Counted from the stretch's first letter, positions 20,936 to 32,809 are shown. The stretch is DNA of 64,000 nucleotides from Adiantum capillus-veneris (GCA_014529385.2 CM043944.1:65982895-66046894); one strand, 5' to 3'. Notes: generated from the sequence alone by a model not told the origin. Translations and numbers: made by a program.

Positions 20936-23717
20936 TTCAAAATCCCCATGCATCCAGATTGGAGTGTCCCCACAACGGCAATTAGTCATTAGGGAGAGAA
21001 TGGAGTCTAGGAGGGCCTCTTGATTTGGCAGTTTAGGGGAGTCAAACCTTTATTATTAAGAAAGCAATCAAAGGACAACTTTTGAATTCAAACATGTAAA
21101 ACGGCTAGTTTATTTAAATTCAAATTTTCCCCCCAAAATGAAATTTGAAATCTACCGGGAAAAAGTATATCATGTAACATATCTATGGAAAGAGCTTGGA
21201 GTGTAGATTCTAGATCTATAATCTCCGCTCAGATCGGAGATCGTATGTAGGAGTCATGCAAGGCCGAAAATCATAAATTTTTCCTCCCCCTTTTTGGGGG
21301 GGGAAGTGCATCCTTTGACCACTCTTACACCTCTCTTACACACCCACCGTTCTTGCACACATGGCATGTATCTATTTGTCCAAATGTTCATCACCTCCAT
21401 AATCTCATGGAAAATAAAGAGGCCCTCCTAGACCCCATCCTCTTCCTAATGTCTTGCTGAGGTTTTCGAGTCCGGTTCTTGTATAGGCGTCTTCAGGAAA
21501 TCCTTGAAAGAAGTTTCTTTGAAATTTACTCTAGTGACTGCTCCCACTTGTTTCACGTAAAGATGATTATTTCCCCAATCTTGGATCAATTGTATTTGTC
21601 TCATAAATTGTCTTCTCACGTTGATTTCATAGTTGAGTTTATTTCCATAATCTATAATGGTAAAAGTGTGTTGGTAGTCAATTCCACATGATTTGACTAT
21701 CACATTTTCTAGTAAGCCCATCAATTTTTCAATGTGTCCATCTGTTAGTTGTAATTTCATCATTGTTTTCCTAATTGTTGGTTTTTTTCGGGCTTCATAG
21801 ATGGATTTTGTTGCTATGGCTATGCCTGCCCCACTGTCCAAAATAGCCATGCTTGTTATGCCATTGTATTGTACTAGAAGGGTAGTGTTTCCTTTATTTC
21901 CCTCATAGTAGTCTCCTACTTTGTTCATGGGTATAGAGGTGATAAGTTTTGTCCATATCTCTTCATTTGTAAATTTTCCAGATTTGTTTGAGATACTCCC
22001 TTTAGGACCATCTTTTCCATGGTGGAATGCAAATCCCCCATAGGTGTGGTCAAAACTTAAGTAGCTCACCCAATGTGATTATGCATTGGATTGGAGTTGA
22101 CATAATGGATTGCAGATTTATCACATCCAAGGTTTTGTTTGGTCTATTTACTTTTATAGTTTTATCAGCCACCGATTTCTCTTCATTTTCTCCAAAGTAT
22201 GAAGGTAGTGTCTAAGCGCTCGAGCTTTTGTAAATCCTGTCTGCTCGAACTCTCGATTTCCACAAAAATATTGTTCATCTAATTCCATGGGTGGTCTATC
22301 CAACCATACCTCTTCAATTGGAGCCGATTTCAGAGTCAGACTCCCATCTTTTGCGTCCTTAAGTCGTTCCCACAAGTGGTTTGGCCAATCTTCCTCAACT
22401 ATGGGCACTCCTTTTGACCCCTCCTCACTACCGAAACTAACAGTTTAGGCAAATGTGAAACATCATCCTCTAATGTTTTCAGTTCTTCCTTCTCTTGTGC
22501 TTTTTCTATGATGGTTTTTGTTAGAATTTCTTTAGATTTTCCTATGATTTCTAGCCTAAGGTTTCTATTTTTCCAACATGGATTGCATGATTTGCACTAA
22601 GTTTTTGTACACTTCTAATTTAGATGCTTCCATATTAGGTGCTCGATATTTTTTCCATTTGGTTTTCAATGTTTGACCAGCTTTCAATCCAGCTTGGTAA
22701 GCATCCAAGGCTACATTTATTGGTTTTTATATTTTTTCAACCAATACAGACCTTACCATTTTTGCTTCAGGTTCCTTAAAATATGATGATAGTGTCTACA
22801 TATTTTCCTCTACCTCCTTTCTTGGACCTTATTTTGTAGTTTTTGTCTCTTGAGTTCATATCATTTGTATTGTTCCTTCCTAGAGTCTTTGGATGAGTTG
22901 CTAGTTATGTCCGATCCACTTGTATTTTCTTGCTTATCCTTCTTGACCCCTGCCCTCGTCACTACTCAAAATATAATTGTGGGTTCCCATTTTGATGAAC
23001 TACCTGTCACAACTTGAACTATGTTCATGGTGGTCTTCCCTTTATTTGCTCGATTCCTAGGACAGTCTTCAAGAAAATGTCCACTCTTGCAACCACATTC
23101 TCTACAATTTGCCTCTATATGTCTTGCATTCTTATCTGGTTGAGAACAATCATTTTTCCAATGGTCATTTGCACCATAATTATGAAAATTTTTGGTTTTT
23201 GGTTTAGGCATTCATCTGATTTTAAGCGGTTTAGCTCCCTAGTTTGCAATGAAGTAAATAGGTGTTGTATCTAAAGGTGCTTAATACAATGGCTCTATCA
23301 AGACCAGATTCAATTGATCATACCATTCTTCCTCTACCCGCACAGCTACTGAACTTGCTTCTGTAATGGCACTAGAGACTGTTCATCCACCTATCCCTTA
23401 GGCAACATGTATTGAACTAGTATAACCTTATTCCCTCAACGTGGTGGCTGTTGGACTAACAATGTTTGTGGTCTCTCCATTTTCATGGGTGATCTTTGTA
23501 TTGGTGCCACATTTGGCGCGTATCTATACATTGGTTGTCCTTGTGGTCTTATTGGCACATATTGGACATTTTCATCATATTTGGGCTTATAATATCACTC
23601 ATTTCTCTCATGGTTTTTCCATTTTCCTTCAATGGCACACCATTTCAACGATCTATTTTGTCCCACAGGTTATTCCTAAGTTGATCCCTATCGTGGCTCT
23701 CTCATAGACATCCTTTG
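20936..23717 (-). pseudogene. Split minus-strand gypsy: gag end, zinc knuckle, spacer and protease
   Basis: From high to low coordinate on the minus strand: gag C-terminal sequence (23,717-23,250); two Cys clusters with CRECGCKSGHFLEDC (about 23,110-23,065), a knuckle with five instead of four residues before His; a Lys/Glu-rich spacer; PNHLWERLKDAKDGSLTL (22,390); and the protease (22,069-21,446), with AILDSGAGIAIA as active site and NYEINVRRQFMRQIQ where LGRPF is expected. The end at 20,989-20,936 is a DTPIWM motif cut by the CACTA element. The plus-strand gypsy shows the same order at 41.98-43.68 kb. The spacer has many stops. Confidence 0.85.
21446..22069 (-). pseudogene. Gypsy aspartic protease domain, longest open part of the split gypsy
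   Basis: An open 207-residue frame. AILDSGAGIAIATKSIYEA holds the catalytic D-S-G, followed by LQLTDGHIEKLMGLLENVIV and HTFTIIDYGNKLNYEI. The plus-strand relative (43,196-43,678) keeps the ILGRPFM segment that here reads NVRRQFM, so the C-terminal structural motif is damaged. The enzyme would cut the Gag-Pol polyprotein. The N-terminal part (YEGNKGNTTLLVQYN) is longer than the core protease and shared with the relative. Confidence 0.85.
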
Positions 23718-23859
23718 TGTTGAGGGAGAAGGAGAGAGCACAGAAGTAGAACCCCAAAGTGTGTAGAATACACACATGAGATGATGTATATATAGAGGGG
23801 ACCTGGGTGCCATATATAGAGAAGCCATATATTGAGTAGCTTCACATATAAGCTCAACA
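23718..23859 (-). repeat. 3' LTR of the small LTR element
   Basis: 142 bp, TG...CA, nearly identical to 26,522-26,663. A TATATATAG stretch (about 23,785) may be part of its promoter. Confidence 0.95.
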
Positions 23860-24549
23860 CCCCCGCTCAAATAAGGGTCCCTAACTGTGGATGAAAAAAC
23901 CCTTGGGGGATCAAGGGAAAAACCCACAGCTCTATATACACCCACCGTTATATTATAAAAATCATTGAATATACAAATGTTTACGAGGAGCTACATCACT
24001 CCTTTTACAATGAATGTTTTATGAGAAGTTACATTACTCTTATCCTATCAAATACAATAATGAATACAAAGGTTCAATAAAGAGGTGTAAAAGCTATCGA
24101 TTATCTTGTAATCAAAAGTGTCTCCGTGAATCTGCTGTGTAGCTTGTCATCAATATCGCATCACCAAACATGTCTTCATGTTGTCATCAATATGGCATCA
24201 CCAAACATATCTTCATAAATCTTTTATTGTCACCAAGTTTGTCTTCATAAAATCAATTCTTTGATCAATCCTACATAGATCATAGACTCCAAAAAAAAAA
24301 ATGTCATGAAAATTATTAGCATCGTTAATGAAATAATTACGTTCACAATGCCATAAGAGATGGTTCGTGACGCCACTCTTTTGACGACATATATACGCAC
24401 GACAACATATGGTACATAAAGTATAAACGTAAAAGTACAAAATGTGTGATTACGTGATACAAATGACATGTGTATATACTACATAAAACAACATTTATCA
24501 ATGTAGTGATCAATGAATACCATCAAAGTATTGACAAAATATCATCATT

Positions 24550-24985
24550 ATATCAATAAAAATGAATAAATGATCATGGTATCAACGAAAAGCATCATGA
24601 TATCACCGAGAATAATCATTGTATCAACGAAACAACATCATGGCATCACCGACAATAACCATGGTATCAACAAAACATCATCATGGCATCACCGAGAATA
24701 ACCATGGTATCAACGAAACAACATCATGGTATCACCGAGAATAACCATGGTATCAACAAAACATCATCATGATATCAACAAAAATCACCATGGAATCAAC
24801 GAAATATCATCATGGAATCACCGAGAATAACCATGGTATCAACGAAATATCATCATGGCACCACCTAGAATAACCATGGTATCAATGACATATCATCATG
24901 GTATCAACGAAAATCACCATGACCAAAGTATTAACAAAACATCATCATGGCACCATCAAAATCACTATGGTATCAATGAGAAATT
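24550..24985. repeat. Minisatellite of CATCATGGTATCA-type units
   Basis: Imperfect tandem units of about 40-45 bases built from ATCATCATGG(C/T)ATCACC and AATAACCATGGTATCAACG. The core word is palindrome-like (ACCATGGT). Similar words, reverse complemented, form the array at 55,040-55,460. Confidence 0.9.
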
Positions 24986-25254
24986 ATCAATAAAACGACG
25001 TAAACTATATCTCTAAAAGAATAATTATACGAGAATCAATGAACGTGTATATCATATATCAAAAGATCATGTACCAACAGTAGCTCGATAGAATTTGGAC
25101 GATCATCAACGGCTCGACTGAATGGGAACGATGTGTAACTGGCTTCTGCAGCAAAGTTATATCAGTAAGAAATATATGATTGATGAAGAAAAATATAATT
25201 GAGAAGTTTTCAATTATGAGAAAAATCAAAAGCAAAAAGTAAAATTTTGATTTT

Positions 25255-26515
25255 CAAACATATTCGCAGTCCGAGACGATAACCCAAAATCGGTGCAGAA
25301 TTTAGAGAAACTTTCTTCTGCAAAGTTATAGACCACATCGATTCCAATCCCCATCGCGGGTAGTTTCTTCTGCAAAGTTGTATAACACATCGATTCCGGT
25401 CTCTCACGCGGGTAGTTTCTGCAAAATCGTTTTTCAATAAGCAGAAAAATAGAAAACAAAAAACGGAAATTGCTTTTTAGGTATGTACGCAGTCCGCGAA
25501 CGATAACTCAAAATCGGTGCAGAATTTGAAAACACTTCCTTCTGCAAAGTTGTAGACCACATCGATTTCGGTGTCTTCAATAGGTAGTTTCTGCAAAATC
25601 GTTTTCAATTAGCAGAAAAAAAAAAAACCGAAAAGCAAAAGTTGCTTTTCAGGTATGTACGCAGTCCGCGAACGATAACTCAAAATCGGTGCAGAATTGG
25701 AAAACACTTCCTTCTGTAAAGTTGTAGACCACATCGATTCCAGTGTCCCTTGGCAGTAGTTTCTGCAAAATCGTTTTGAATTAGCAGAAAAATCAAAAAC
25801 AAAAAGCGAAAGTTTCTTTTCAGGTATGTACGCAGTCCGCGAATGATAACTCAAAATCGGTGCAGAATTTGAAAACACTTCCTTCTGCAAAGTTGTAGAC
25901 CACATCGATTCCGGTGTCTCACGCGAGTAGTTTCTGCAAAATCGTTTTGAATTAGCAGAAAAATCAAAAACAAAAAGCGAAAGTTGCTTTTCAGGTATGT
26001 ACGCAGTCCGCGAACGATAACTCAAAATCGGTGCAGAATTTGAAAACACTTTCTTCTGCAAAGTTGTAGAACACATCGATTCCGGTCTCTGTAGTGAGTA
26101 GTTTCTGCAAAATCATTTCTAATTAGCACAAAAATCAAAAACAAAAAGCGGAAGTTGCTTTTCAGGTATGTACGCAGTCCGCGAACGATAACTCAAAATC
26201 GATGCAAAATTTGAAAAAACTTCCTTCTGCAAAGTTGTAGACCACATCGATTCCGGTCTCTCTAGCGGGTAGTTTTTGCAAAATCGTTTCTGCAAAATCG
26301 TTTCCAATTAGCAGAAAAATCAAAAACAAAACGCGGAAGCTATTTTTCAGGTATGTACGCAGTCTACGAACGATAACTCAAAATCGGTGCAGAATTTGAA
26401 GAAACTTCCTGCTGCAAAGTTGTAGACCACAATGATTCCAATCTCTTTAGCGGGTAGTTTTTGCAAAATTGATTGTGATGAGGAGAAAAATTGAAAACAA
26501 AAACGTACTGCTCTG
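25255..26515. repeat. 171-bp tandem repeat array inside the small LTR element
   Basis: The landmark GTATGTACGCAGT starts at 25,481, 25,653, 25,824, 25,995, 26,166 and 26,351, giving spacings of 172, 171, 171, 171 and 185. A more divergent first unit starts near 25,255. 171 is a multiple of three, so minus-strand frames stay open over several units (for example 26,076-25,609, repeating SNSAPILSYRSRTAYIPEK). Whether that frame is ever translated is unknown; there is no known domain. Confidence 0.92.
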
Positions 26516-26521
26516 ATACCA
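26509..26521 (-). promoter_or_regulatory. tRNA-iMet primer binding site
   Basis: The complement of TGCTCTGATACCA is TGGTATCAGAGCA, the standard plant LTR-retroelement site pairing with the 3' end of initiator tRNA-Met. It directly abuts the LTR. Confidence 0.9.
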
Positions 26522-26663
26522 TGTTGAGGGAGAAGGAGAGAGCACAGAAGTAGAACCCCAAAGTGTGTAGAATACACACATGAGATGATGTATATATAGA
26601 GGGGACCTGGGTGCCATATATAGAGAAGCCATATATTGAGTAGCTTCACATATAAGCTCAACA
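26522..26663 (-). repeat. 5' LTR of the small LTR element
   Basis: Partner of 23,718-23,859. It is preceded on the plus strand by TGCTCTGATACCA (26,509-26,521), the complement of the primer binding site. Confidence 0.95.
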
Positions 26664-27347
26664 CTTTGCATATTGGTCATCATGTCATTAATTCGTTTAA
26701 GCATGTCTTCTATAGCATTGGCAGGAGTTTCTACAGTTGGTCCTATTTTCTTATGGGACAATGCCCTAGTTTGGCATGGGTAGTTCAGATCAACTCTATG
26801 ACATTGTTTTCTTCACAACAATAGACTCCAAACCTAGGGTTGTTAGTGGATAGGCACTTTACAGGTTTAATATCTATCAGATCATATCCTTCTAATTCAA
26901 GCACAGGAGGTTATTTCTTCACCCCCTTATTTGGAATTAAAGTGTCAACTTCCAATCCCCATTTGTCTACTGAATCGGGATCTTGTATCTTGATGTATTG
27001 CACTCCATTTTGGTCCATATAGAAGGTGTCTTATTTGTTTTCCCTAACCTCCTCTTCAAAATTGATGGTCTGATCATCTACCCTTATGACAAACTGTTTG
27101 TTAAGATCCAAGTAATTCTGGGCTTCATACTTCTTGATTTTAAAGAAGGTCATAATTTGCTTGAACTTGAGAGGGGTCCCAATTCTTGGTTGAGGCAAAA
27201 AAGAAGACATCTTGGAGAGTATGACACTTCTTCCACAATATCTTCTAAAGGCCTCCCTTGGTTTACACTCTCTTTGGTGGATGCTCTACTCCTATTCTCT
27301 CCCAAGGTACCCAAGTTTCCCAAAACTCTACCAGATCTTAAGTTCAT
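26664..27347 (-). pseudogene. Split minus-strand gypsy: gag N-terminal region
   Basis: The ATG at 27,347 opens MNLRSGRVLGNLG, the typical opening of gag in many plant gypsy elements. It continues about 65 residues to a stop near 27,150. Degenerate coding and a Lys-rich stretch follow to the small LTR element; VETPANAIEDMLKRINDMMT (26,735 downward) is readable just before the break and continues past it at 23,717. It is the 5' end of the coding part of the minus-strand gypsy. Confidence 0.7.
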
Positions 27348-28870
27348 ATATGGGCTTACACAACTTATTTGAATAAATAATTCAAACCTCGAAAGTTGTC
27401 TTTTGTTTTAGACACAATGCTTTTGCTTCTTGTCCACTCATTTTCCACAAAGTCGTGATTCCCTCCACACCAACACTTCAACCGTATGTGATTCCATGAT
27501 TGCATAGGCTATCTTTGGCCCACCTAAGATGAATGGACTTCACTATGGGAGTAAATTTAATTTTATTCATCTGGATAGGGTCCTCACATCTTGACAAAGA
27601 TATTCTTGGTCTCAAATCCCTATTTCAACATATTTTTGCCAGTGGGACTTGTCTAGGTTCTTATATGTCATTTGAAGCTTGTTTAATGTGTTTCACAAAG
27701 TTTGGACTGTTTACTAGAGTTTTGTTACCCTTTTTGGTCATGTTGCAAAGGTTTCCATTTCTTTGGTGTTTTTTTTCCCTTGCACAACTCCAAACTTGTT
27801 CAAACTTTCTCAATAACTTTATAATGTTCCAATGAGACCCTATGAGGTTAAAATTCTGTAAAATTAACTCTCTGGCTAGAACTTTGTCTTCGACGTGCCT
27901 AAGATTAATTTCACCACAATTTGACCTTTTACATCATAGATTGATTTTCCCACAAGTTTTAAGATTTATCCATACCTTGGTTTCAAGATTTAGCCAAAAC
28001 TGACTTTACCTTTCTTAATTTTCTCAAAAGCTAGCATTTTTTTCCAGCGTTGGACTTGACTAGGCCTTTTAGTGGTCCAAATGATACCAAAATCAATGGG
28101 AATAGTCTAATCAAATTGGCATTCCACCTTGCAAGTTCAGTTTCACAGTTTTAGTCCCAGAAACCCCCTGTCTATCTTAGGTGCACCTAAGATAGATTTG
28201 AAAAATTTGTTGGTTTTGTTTTTCAATGCACCACAGATCAGATGCAGTTCTAACTATTTTCTACTTACCCAACTCCTAGTGAACTTTAATAAAGAGTGCA
28301 GAATGAGAAAAAATCAATTTTCAATATCAAAACTCTAATTTCTACTTAGGTGATCCCCTTCCCGACCACTAGCTAGTCTCAAGGACCCTTCACCTAACAG
28401 GAATTTGAAATTCAGGTCATCCCTCAAAATGACATTAGAGTGAACATCTAGTTGATAAGGTGAATCTTTTTTAATGTTGACAGAGTCATGCATTTATACT
28501 ATTGGATGAAGGGGGAAGAAACCAATTTGGAAAAAGTCCACTTTATATGGTTGTTAAAGTTAATTAAAGCTTTGTGATCACGTAAAATTTTTGAGTGATC
28601 ACATAAATATTAAATCCCTGCCTAATATGTCCTACTAAACCAATGCTTGCTCCCTAGGTCCTTATCAAGTATCTCTACTCCCAGGCACCTCTCAACAATA
28701 ATTAACTCAAAAAATGTATTACTCTAGTCAAAACTAGAGGAAGTAATGGAAATTTAAGTGAATGCTTTGGGTATTTCTCTAGTTTAGGTTACCTCATCCC
28801 CGAAAACAACACCTAAATGTTGGCCGACTGCCAAGCCTCATCATATCAATGCTAGCAATCATATACATGT
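27348..28870. other. Probable leader/LTR DNA of the minus-strand gypsy, no genes
   Basis: No coding region, primer site or repeat pair was found in this 1.5-kb AT-rich stretch. By position, upstream of the MNLRSG start on the minus strand, it probably contains the gypsy 5' leader and LTR, but the other LTR needed to prove this is missing. Confidence 0.35.
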
Positions 28871-28878
28871 GGTAGTGA

Positions 28879-29075
28879 TGTGTGTCAACACACTTGGGAC
28901 CGTCGGGGCATTTTTCCCTCACTAGGAGGTTTTTTCCCCTATGCATTGTATATACTCCCATCACTCTAGATCTATCTTATCTCTCCATTGCACAATAAGT
29001 AATATACACTATGTTATGTGCCTTAAGCTTCCTTCAGTTTCTCCAAGTTGTGTGTGTTTTCTTGCAACGCTAATT
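28879..29075 (+). repeat. Copia-type 5' LTR
   Basis: Starts TGTGTGTCAACACAC; contains CCCATCACTCTAG and CTTATCTCTCCATTGCACA words that recur at 29,519-29,570. It is followed by CGGTATTAGAGC (29,076-29,087), a near match to the tRNA-iMet primer site. Start coordinate approximate. Confidence 0.65.
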
Positions 29076-29389
29076 CGGTATTAGAGCAGGTTGTGTCCTT
29101 TCACGCTTAGTGCCAGTAGCTCCAGCACATGCCTGCTCACTTTCCGCAATTTTTGTGAGATTTGGCAAGTGCTTGCAAGTTGACAAATATTTTGGACTCA
29201 TTTTGGTCTCCGTTCCCACTACAAGAGTGTTGCGTAGGCAATTTTCATTTTGTGTAGAATTTATGTCTGTGCCATTTTTTGCATAACAGGTCCCTTATAG
29301 TCTTCTACGGTCTGCATTATATAGAATGTGTTGTTTTTGCTTTGTTTCTCCTCTTTTTGAGTAGTTTTCACATCGTGCATCATTTTCCA

Positions 29390-29507
29390 TGGCTGACAAC
29401 AACACACATGTGTTTAAGATGTTTTCTACTGAGGATAGATTGGATGGGGACAATTACCCAATGTGGGCTTATATGATGCAACATGTCCTTGTGCCAAAGG
29501 GTCTATA
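29390..29507 (+). pseudogene. Copia gag N-terminal fragment
   Basis: The ATG at 29,390 opens MADNNTHVFKMFSTEDRLDG followed by NYPMWAYMMQHVLV and a stop. The D-G-x-N-Y-x2-W motif marks the start of copia gag (DUF4219-like). Only about 39 residues remain before a second LTR-like piece begins, so the interior was deleted. Confidence 0.75.
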
Positions 29508-29510
29508 GAA

Positions 29511-29656
29511 TATATTGTATATATGCCCATCACTCTAGGGCTATCTTATCTTTCCATTGGACACTAAGTAATACACTCTCTAGTGTGTGCATTGAGTTTC
29601 CTTTGTCCTCTTCAAGCTCTGTGTATTTTCCTACAACTCTAATTCCAACAAAAGCG
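29511..29656 (+). repeat. Partial second LTR of the same copia element
   Basis: About 145 bases resembling 28,944-29,075 (CCCATCACTCTAG, CTTATCTTTCCATTGGACA, CCTACAACTCTAATTC). It directly follows the truncated gag. Confidence 0.65.
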
Positions 29657-30020
29657 AGAACTACATGCATAAAATGTCAATTTGTGGGACGTAGCTGACC
29701 CAACTAGTGCATGGAGGCTACAAGAGATAGGTAATCTCTCCAAAATCCCAAATCCAATGTGCTCTTACCTAGATGGGTTTCACATGTGTGTCAAACATCA
29801 AAAGACACTTTCCTTATTGCAAGCTTAACTCAATGAATTTGTGTATCTACGATGCTCCAAATGCAATGAAACTTACTCTCTAAAAAAATCACATCAAAGA
29901 TAAACAACCTATTTTGGGCAGGCAGATTTCAGACTCTGAAGCACCTTATAGATTCCTTAAGATGTGCTCTATCTATTCATATGGTCAAAAACCATTTTAG
30001 ATGCGTGTATTGTGTGTAGG
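29657..30020 (+). pseudogene. Unidentified coding relic with CxxC motif
   Basis: Plus-strand reading with few stops: WDVADPTSAWRLQEIGNLSK, then CSYLDGFHMCVKHQKTLSLL and LNEFVYLRCSKCNETYSLKK (to about 29,890), continuing weakly to 30,020. It looks like real decayed protein sequence, with a possible zinc-binding YLRCSKCNETY element, but I do not recognise the family. It may be an exon of a host gene or of a retroelement. Confidence 0.4.
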
Positions 30021-31430
30021 GAATGAAAATAGCTCGTAGACAGACATGATTAAAAACAAAATTTCATCGTGTAAAATTTACATAGAAAGAAACAGCTTTC
30101 ACCTGCGAGCACGTTGGTATGCTCAAAATCACAATGCAACATCCCATGAGAGATACACAAACAATCAAAAAAATAAAGAACCCACAACGCTATATTGCAG
30201 CCTATGCTCACTTTCATTATCCAAAAAACTTAGGTCACAAGTTACAAAAAATGGATTTCTAGCTAATTAGGCTAGAAAAATGGATTTCTAGCTAATAAGG
30301 CTTAGAAACTTCATTTAATTAAAACTTTGGAAACTCTCGGCCCCTTTACACTTTTTGACAAGCAATAATACTACAACTTTTGACTTTTACGAGATTTCTC
30401 ATAATTTAATACAATCAGTAGGGATGAAATTAAAGGGTGATGTCCTTTTGATGCTTTTGTTAGATAAGCAACTAATATAGAGGCTCCAATGAACCATTTT
30501 GGAATATTTTTTCTTGTGAGTGTGTCTCTCAAACGATGATTTTGACCACATGTAGTTGGTTGTGCTTTGCGCTTGGTTTTTTTATCGACGTGTTTTTTTT
30601 TATCAATGAGACAATGGGCCGTATTTTCAATGTTTTGCTCATAGGTTGTGCTTTCTTGAAGTTTAGACTATGTATGATTGTGTGGGGAATTCCATAGAGA
30701 ACTTTTAAGCATGGTTTTGCGCAGTCTTATGCTATGTATGCAATTGCCAATATAGCTTGAGCTAGGTATAACTTGTAGGTAGAAGGTTTGTAGGCTTACA
30801 ACAGTTGTGGATAGATACAAGTCCATATAGCCACTCGTTTAGGAGTGCGCCAATTTTCTAGGGTTGGCAGTGCATGTATACCATTTGAGGATTTTTTAAC
30901 TTCTAAGTGTCTGTATGAGTTAGTGGTCAAGTTTGACTTCCACTTTGAAAAGTTTTTGTCAGCCTGGACATGGACTAGTGTTTTTCTATCCACCCTCATA
31001 GGAGTGAATATTTCATATGCTCATGTGACTATAGATTATAGACATTCATAGGCTTTACTGTTTTTTTGCAAATTTTATAGGGAGTTATCTTGTGGGATGT
31101 GTTTGGTGCGTGTTTGATTACTACTTGCATATATGGTTATGTGATTTACGTTCAGTTGATTTTTTTTTCCCTAGATTGTGTGCTTGTAGATAGCACATTG
31201 TGGAGCTATTTTACACACTTGTGAGCATTGGTTTAGATGCATTTGATCATGGGTTTCATCATTGTGTAGTGGTCACGTCATCTCCCACTTTGTTGTCAGT
31301 TTGGCATGGTCTATGGTTGAGATTTTGCGGGTTTGTAACTCAGTTTACAGCGAAGACTCTGCCAATTTTTCTCCAAGATTTTTTCTCCGTAGATACTTGG
31401 CATCCAAATAGCAGACATGTGTGATAGTTA
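30021..31430. other. AT-rich stretch, no recognised gene
   Basis: No convincing domain on either strand. A short direct duplication (AAAATGGATTTCTAGCTAAT) occurs at about 30,249 and 30,278. Weak gag-like sequence may precede the zinc knuckle at 31.5 kb. Confidence 0.35.
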
Positions 31431-32150
31431 AGAGTCAACTATCATGACTCGTGTGAGAGACAACAGTCTTGTAGTTTTCGATACATGCGATGTTGGAATT
31501 GTGGTCACACAGGGCACATTTGACATCGTTGTTTCAAAAGTATGAGGCAACAATGGATATCTATGCGTGCTGCAAATGAGGTTTTGACACATGCTAGAGT
31601 GGTGGCTTCATATGCCAGTGATAGTGATGTCATGTTTTCCTTTAGCTTTCCTCCTCCTTACATATTTTCTAGAAGTGACACTTCTCCACATTGGCTACTA
31701 GATGAGGATGTAGTTTTCCATGTCACACCACATTGTGACTTGTTTAGCACCTTCTCTAGTGGAATCTTTGGATGTCTACACTTGGCCAACGGTTTGTCAT
31801 TTGACATTGCAGCTGTATGAGATGTTTGCTTGTCATTTCCAAATGGTGCATCCTATACGCTGCATCATGTGTGCTATGTTCCTTAATTGACACAAAGCTT
31901 GATCTCAGTAGTGAGATTGTTAGCAGATTGTGGGTGTCGGATACTCTTTAGAGAACAATCTTTCTAGATGCATTGCGGTTCATAAGTGATTGCCAAGGGA
32001 GCCTGTAGTGGCTTGGCTTACCCTATGTATGTATCTGAGGTTTGAGATGGCATGGTCTCAAATTTTTTTCTTCACAGGTGAGCTCCACCATGCTCATGAG
32101 AGAGATAATTTAGTTGTGCAAGATGTACTAGTAGACTCTATAGAGATAGA
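31431..32150 (+). pseudogene. Copia zinc knuckle and protease relic
   Basis: CWNCGHTGHI, a stop, then HRC (31,493-31,534) is a CCHC knuckle with one codon turned to TGA. Downstream, SPHWLLDEDVVFHVTPHCDL (about 31,690-31,747) is the copia protease region, where WLLDSGAS is expected; D-S-G is lost. FGCLHLANGLSFDIAAV follows. Later readings to 32,150 fit decayed post-protease sequence. No integrase or RT remains. Confidence 0.6.
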
Positions 32151-32156
32151 GATAGA

Positions 32157-32734
32157 GGTAAGTATGGAGCCTGATTTACCCCTTGTAATTTTTTGTGTTA
32201 AAAATGCACATTTGTAAGGACCCCTTATGAGGATTAAAAATCATGCATAAAGAAAAATCACCCGACGAAAACCCAAATTCTGGAATATTCCTTTTCATCC
32301 AAATATTATGGTTAGACAGTAGCCAGAAAGTGGTCAAAAAATAGCCGGTCAATTGGTTGGTCGCCCCTGGTAGGGCCGGTGGCCGATTTCAAATCAAACT
32401 TATCTTCTCAAGGGTGGCCACACTTGGGTGCATGGGAAAATTAAACTCGGACTTGTCTACACAAGGGCGACTACACATGGCTGCCTCTCATGAGAGAGGG
32501 CATCCCTTTTGGCCTATAAAATGATGACTTTTCTACACACAAAAATGGACTGCAGAGGTGAAGCATTGTGATGGATTGTGAAGTTGATGCAACAAGGTGG
32601 ACGAGAGTAAAGCAAGGTGGGAGCTCCAAAAGTGTATAATTCTTTTGTAATCTGCTTCTTATTTTGAAGTACTAAATCCATTTAGTGGCTGGTTTTTGTG
32701 GACATAGCCCACATTGGGTGAACCATGTATATTG

Positions 32735-32809
<75 letters not shown>

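Larger units (their letters stand above)
23718..26663 (-). mobile_element. Small non-coding LTR retroelement (TRIM/LARD-like), 2.95 kb
   Basis: Two 142-bp LTRs (23,718-23,859 and 26,522-26,663), both TGTTGAGGGAG...CTCAACA, lie inside a perfect 5-bp duplication CTTTG (23,713-23,717 and 26,664-26,668). Just inside the right LTR is TGCTCTGATACCA, which on the minus strand is the tRNA-iMet primer site TGGTATCAGAGCA. Just inside the left LTR is a minus-strand purine tract (GAGCGGGGG). So the element reads right to left and has all signals for reverse transcription but no gag or pol. The interior is tandem repeats. It must have been moved by another element's proteins. It interrupts the gag region of the minus-strand gypsy. 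Confidence 0.95.

Noticed and set aside
24550-24985. CRISPR-like array
   Set aside because: Units are contiguous and degenerate, with no unique spacers, inside a eukaryotic LTR element.
25609-26076. 155-residue repetitive minus-strand frame as a gene
   Set aside because: Explained by a 171-bp tandem repeat whose length is a multiple of three. Kept as repeat; coding not supported.
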